NCBI RefSeq assembly: GCF_000172415.1
Contig: NZ_ABLD01000004.1
Location: forward strand, 310,001 to 374,000
Direction: 5' to 3'
Source: Paraburkholderia graminis C4D1M
GTDB lineage: Bacteria; Pseudomonadota; Gammaproteobacteria; Burkholderiales; Burkholderiaceae
Length of the DNA: 64,000 nucleotides
Shown piece by piece: positions 61,691 to 64,000 of the stretch (its first letter is position 1; each line of letters begins with the position of its first letter). A program made the position numbers and the translations under genes. The notes under the pieces are model-generated. The model saw only the letters and a program-made list of their open reading frames with translations. It was not told the DNA's origin and made no database searches.

Positions 61691-62149
61691 ATGCGCTACT
61701 GGCTAATGAAGTCCGAACCGGACGAAGCAAGCATCGACCATCTCGCCAACGCCGCGCACCGCACGCTGCCGTGGACGGGCGTGCGCAACTATCAGGCTCG
61801 CAACTTCATGCGCGATGGCATGCAGATCGGCGACGGCGTGCTGTTCTATCACTCGAGCTGCCCCGAGCCGGGCATCGCGGGGCTTGCTGAAGTCGCGTCC
61901 ACGGCCTATCCGGACCCCACGCAGTTCGATAGCAAGAGCCCGTATTACGACCCGAAGTCGTCGCAGGAAACGCCGCGCTGGCTGCTCGTCGACGTCGTGT
62001 TCAAGAAGAAGATTCCGTTGATTCCGCTCGCCGCCTTGCGCGAGCATGAAGAACTGAAGGACATGCGCGTGCTCGCGAGAGGCAACCGTCTGTCGATCAC
62101 GCCAGTGACCGAAGCGGAGTGGCGCTTCATCACGACGCGGCTCGTTTGA
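61691..62149 (+). CDS. EVE-domain protein
   Basis: 152-residue single-domain EVE protein (PUA-like superfamily) with the family start MRYWLMKSEPDEASI, and WTGVRNYQARNFMR and GVLFYHSSCPEPGIAGLAEV. EVE domains bind modified cytosines or RNA bases (YTH-related); the housekeeping version next to zapA/6S RNA is widespread and has no settled role. No neighbour suggests a restriction system here. Confidence 0.88.
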   Translation: MRYWLMKSEPDEASIDHLANAAHRTLPWTGVRNYQARNFMRDGMQIGDGVLFYHSSCPEPGIAGLAEVASTAYPDPTQFDSKSPYYDPKSSQETPRWLLVDVVFKKKIPLIPLAALREHEELKDMRVLARGNRLSITPVTEAEWRFITTRLV

Positions 62150-62325
62150 CGTCGCGCGGCCCACGTTGCCGCAACGCTGCAGCAACGTTGAAGCAAGGTT
62201 AAATTAGGGAACCAAGCTCAGGTTACGAGCGCCTAACGGACTCGCAAACGGCTTCGGCAAGTGTCGTGCCGTTGCGTCGCGCTCGCCTCGTCGCGCGCAA
62301 CCCTGTTCAAGCATGGAGTCCAATA

Positions 62326-63057
62326 ATGACGAAACACACCGCACGTGCACTCGCTTTCGCGCTGGTCTGCGCGGCGCCCGCTGCACTCGCGCTCACGCCC
62401 GCCGTTGCGCGCGCGCAGAGCGTCGTGCCCTATCAACCGGCCGGCGTGCTGTCGCTGAATGCGCAAGCGAGCGCGGACGTACCGCAAGACGTGGTCGACA
62501 TCACGCTCTTTTACGAGCAGGAAGCGAGCGATCCGTCGGCGCTCACGTCAACGCTGAATCAGCGTGCCGATTCCGCGTTGCAAAAAGCAAAGGGTGTGAG
62601 CGGCGTGACCGCGCGCACCGGTTCGTTCTCGATTTATCCGTCGACCGATCGTGACGGGCGCATCTCCGCATGGCGCGGCCGCACGGAGATCGTGCTCGAG
62701 TCGCACGACTTCACCGCGGCGTCGAAGCTCGCGGGGCAAATGGCTTCCATCATGCAGGTCGGCAACGTGCAGTTCTCGCTCTCGCCCGCGGCGCAGCGCG
62801 TGGCCGAACAGAAGCTCACCGGCGAGGCGATCAAGTCGTTCCGCGAGCAGGCGGCATCGTCCGCGCAGGCGTTCGGCTACAGCGGCTATTCGATCCGCGA
62901 GGTCAACGTCGGGCACAACGGCTCGATGCCGCGGCCGGTCATGATGATGAGCGCGCGCGCGATGGGCGCGGACGCGAAAATGGCTGCGCCGGTGCCGATA
63001 GAAGGCGGCACGTCGACGGTGACGGTGAATGTGTCGGGCTCGGTGCAGATGAAGTAA
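62326..63057 (+). CDS. SIMPL-domain periplasmic protein
   Basis: 243 residues. Signal peptide RALAFALVCAAPAALALTPAVARAQ ends near residue 30. The SIMPL/DUF541 domain follows: GVLSLNAQASADVPQDVVDITLFYEQ, SIYPSTDRDGRISAWRGRTEI and REQAASSAQAFGYSGYSIREVNV (only landmarks: QASADVPQD, WRGRTEI, FGYSGYSIREV). BP26/OMP28-type members are periplasmic proteins of unknown function linked to oxidative stress. An ATGGAGTC ribosome binding site lies just before the ATG at 62326. Confidence 0.85.
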   Translation: MTKHTARALAFALVCAAPAALALTPAVARAQSVVPYQPAGVLSLNAQASADVPQDVVDITLFYEQEASDPSALTSTLNQRADSALQKAKGVSGVTARTGSFSIYPSTDRDGRISAWRGRTEIVLESHDFTAASKLAGQMASIMQVGNVQFSLSPAAQRVAEQKLTGEAIKSFREQAASSAQAFGYSGYSIREVNVGHNGSMPRPVMMMSARAMGADAKMAAPVPIEGGTSTVTVNVSGSVQMK

Positions 63058-63091
63058 GGCACTGGCAGTTCGCCAGACGTTCGGCCAAACA

Positions 63092-63130
63092 AAAACGCCA
63101 CGGGCATGCACTGCATCCCGTGGCGTTTTG
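63092..63130. terminator. Bidirectional terminator SIMPL / lgt
   Basis: AAAACGCCACGGG (63092-63104) pairs with CCCGTGGCGTTTT (63117-63129), loop of twelve bases. It separates convergent genes. Confidence 0.88.
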
Positions 63131-63167
63131 CTGTCCATCGCGCGCAAAAGAAAACGCGCGCCACGCG

Positions 63168-64000
63168 TTACGGCAACGCGTGAGCCGCTTCGCTGCGGCC
63201 GCGCCGATACGACCATACCAGCATCGCGATGCCCGCGAGAATCATCGGCAGCGAAAGCCATTGGCCCATCGAGAGACCCATCGCGAGAAGACCGAGGAAG
63301 TCGTCGGGCTCGCGTGCGAATTCCACCGTGAAGCGCGCGAGGCCATAGCCGATCAGGAACACGGCGGAAATCGCGCCCATCGGCTTCGGCTTGCGCGAAA
63401 AGAAGAACATGACGAAGAAGAGCGCAACGCCTTCGAGCGCGATCTCGTACAGCTCCGACGGATGACGCGGCAGCATGTGATATTGCGCGAACACTTCGTT
63501 CAGATGCCATTGCGCGGCGAGCTGCGGATGCGCGGCGAGCCACGCGGTGTCGTCGGGCGCGGCGCCGGGAAAGAGCATCGCCCACGGCGCGGACGGGTCG
63601 GTCACGCGCCCCCACAACTCGCCGTTGATGAAGTTGCCGAGCCGCCCCGCGGCGAGCCCGGTCGGCACCATCGGCGCGACGAAGTCGGTGACCTGCAGCC
63701 ACGAGCGTTTGCGCTGATACGCGAACAGCACCATCGCGAACGTCACGCCGAGAAAGCCGCCGTGAAACGACATGCCGCCTTCCCACACCTTGAAGATGTC
63801 GAGCGGATGCGCGAGGTAAAAGCTCGCCTTGTAGAACAGCACGTAGCCGAGCCGGCCGCCGAGAATCGTGCCGAGCACGCCGTAAAACAGCATGTCGTCG
63901 ATGTCTTTCGGCGTCCAGCCTTGCGCGGCGACGTACGGCAAGCGCAGCCGCAGCCGGCCGACGACGATCGCCGCGATGAACGCGACGAGGTACATCAGTC
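63168..64000 (-). CDS. lgt: Prolipoprotein diacylglyceryl transferase (5' end outside window)
   Basis: The visible 277 residues form most of Lgt, the inner-membrane enzyme that attaches diacylglycerol to the lipobox cysteine of prolipoproteins. Landmarks: [31 protein letters not shown] (active-site region), [18 protein letters not shown] (the Lgt signature) and [12 protein letters not shown]. The frame is open through the right edge with LMYLVAF; about 24 residues of the N-terminus (typically ending RWYGLMYL) should lie beyond position 64000. Confidence 0.93.
   Translation of the reverse strand, partial: LMYLVAFIAAIVVGRLRLRLPYVAAQGWTPKDIDDMLFYGVLGTILGGRLGYVLFYKASFYLAHPLDIFKVWEGGMSFHGGFLGVTFAMVLFAYQRKRSWLQVTDFVAPMVPTGLAAGRLGNFINGELWGRVTDPSAPWAMLFPGAAPDDTAWLAAHPQLAAQWHLNEVFAQYHMLPRHPSELYEIALEGVALFFVMFFFSRKPKPMGAISAVFLIGYGLARFTVEFAREPDDFLGLLAMGLSMGQWLSLPMILAGIAMLVWSYRRGRSEAAHALP

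Overview
The window is about 65% GC chromosomal DNA from a betaproteobacterium of the Burkholderiaceae, most like Paraburkholderia or Caballeronia. The evidence is the gene order (zapB-zapA-6S RNA-EVE-SIMPL-lgt; scpA-panC-panD; lolA-ftsK next to trxB; divergent gts and zwf-pgl-glk/hexR operons), the fused glucokinase-HexR protein and protein sequences typical of that family. I see no prophage, insertion sequence, plasmid or CRISPR signature. This is core genome with catabolic and vitamin islands.

Layout. 0-5.3 kb: GNAT acetyltransferase, map, a small unknown ORF, tRNA-Ser(CGA), serS and rarA. 5.5-9 kb: an NCS1 transporter, a guanidinobutyrase/agmatinase-type ureohydrolase and its divergent LysR regulator. 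9-17.2 kb: lolA, ftsK, trxB, an Smr protein, a TRIC/UPF0126 membrane protein, a glutathione S-transferase and a second LysR regulator. 17.3-26.4 kb: a sugar-uptake and glucose-oxidation regulon, with the ABC transporter genes gtsABC and the ATPase gene on the minus strand and zwf-pgl-glk/hexR on the plus strand; a perfect 17-bp HexR-type palindrome lies in the intergenic region. 26.5-31.1 kb: bestrophin-like channel, LprI-like protein, arginine/lysine/ornithine decarboxylase and dcd. 31.4-36.8 kb: a SodC-like lipoprotein without most metal ligands, frameshifted mrp/apbC, an OmpA-family lipoprotein and metG. 36.9-43.2 kb: tamB and tamA. 43.5-48.2 kb: DUF3460 gene, scpA, panC, panD, a ParA-like ATPase, a thioesterase and DoxX. 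48.4-60.3 kb: a cobalamin assembly and uptake island (cobQ, cobU, cobD, threonine-phosphate decarboxylase, btuF, alpha-ribazole phosphatase, cobS, cobT, btuD, btuC, btuB), with btuB led by a cobalamin riboswitch. 60.5-64 kb: zapB, zapA, 6S RNA, EVE protein, SIMPL protein and the 3' part of lgt.

How the genes work together. Sugar enters through GtsABC and its ATPase, is phosphorylated by Glk and oxidised by Zwf and Pgl to 6-phosphogluconate. The HexR half of the Glk fusion probably controls both divergent operons. In the B12 island BtuB-BtuF-BtuCD imports corrinoids, CobQ/CobD/CobU/CobS and the decarboxylase finish the nucleotide loop, and CobT with the phosphatase supplies the lower ligand. 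The decarboxylase at 28-30 kb and the ureohydrolase at 7 kb could join arginine, agmatine and putrescine metabolism.

A caution on quality: five genes between 32.7 and 56 kb (mrp, DUF3460, scpA, cobD, cobT) carry single-base deletions, mostly in runs of the same base, in otherwise intact reading frames. This looks more like consensus sequence error than gene decay. I found no clearly undescribed system. The most interesting items are the cobalamin riboswitch with an insertion of about 150 nt, the metal-site-depleted SodC-like lipoprotein, the hairpin abutting the decarboxylase ribosome binding site, and several 8- or 9-bp tandem repeats.
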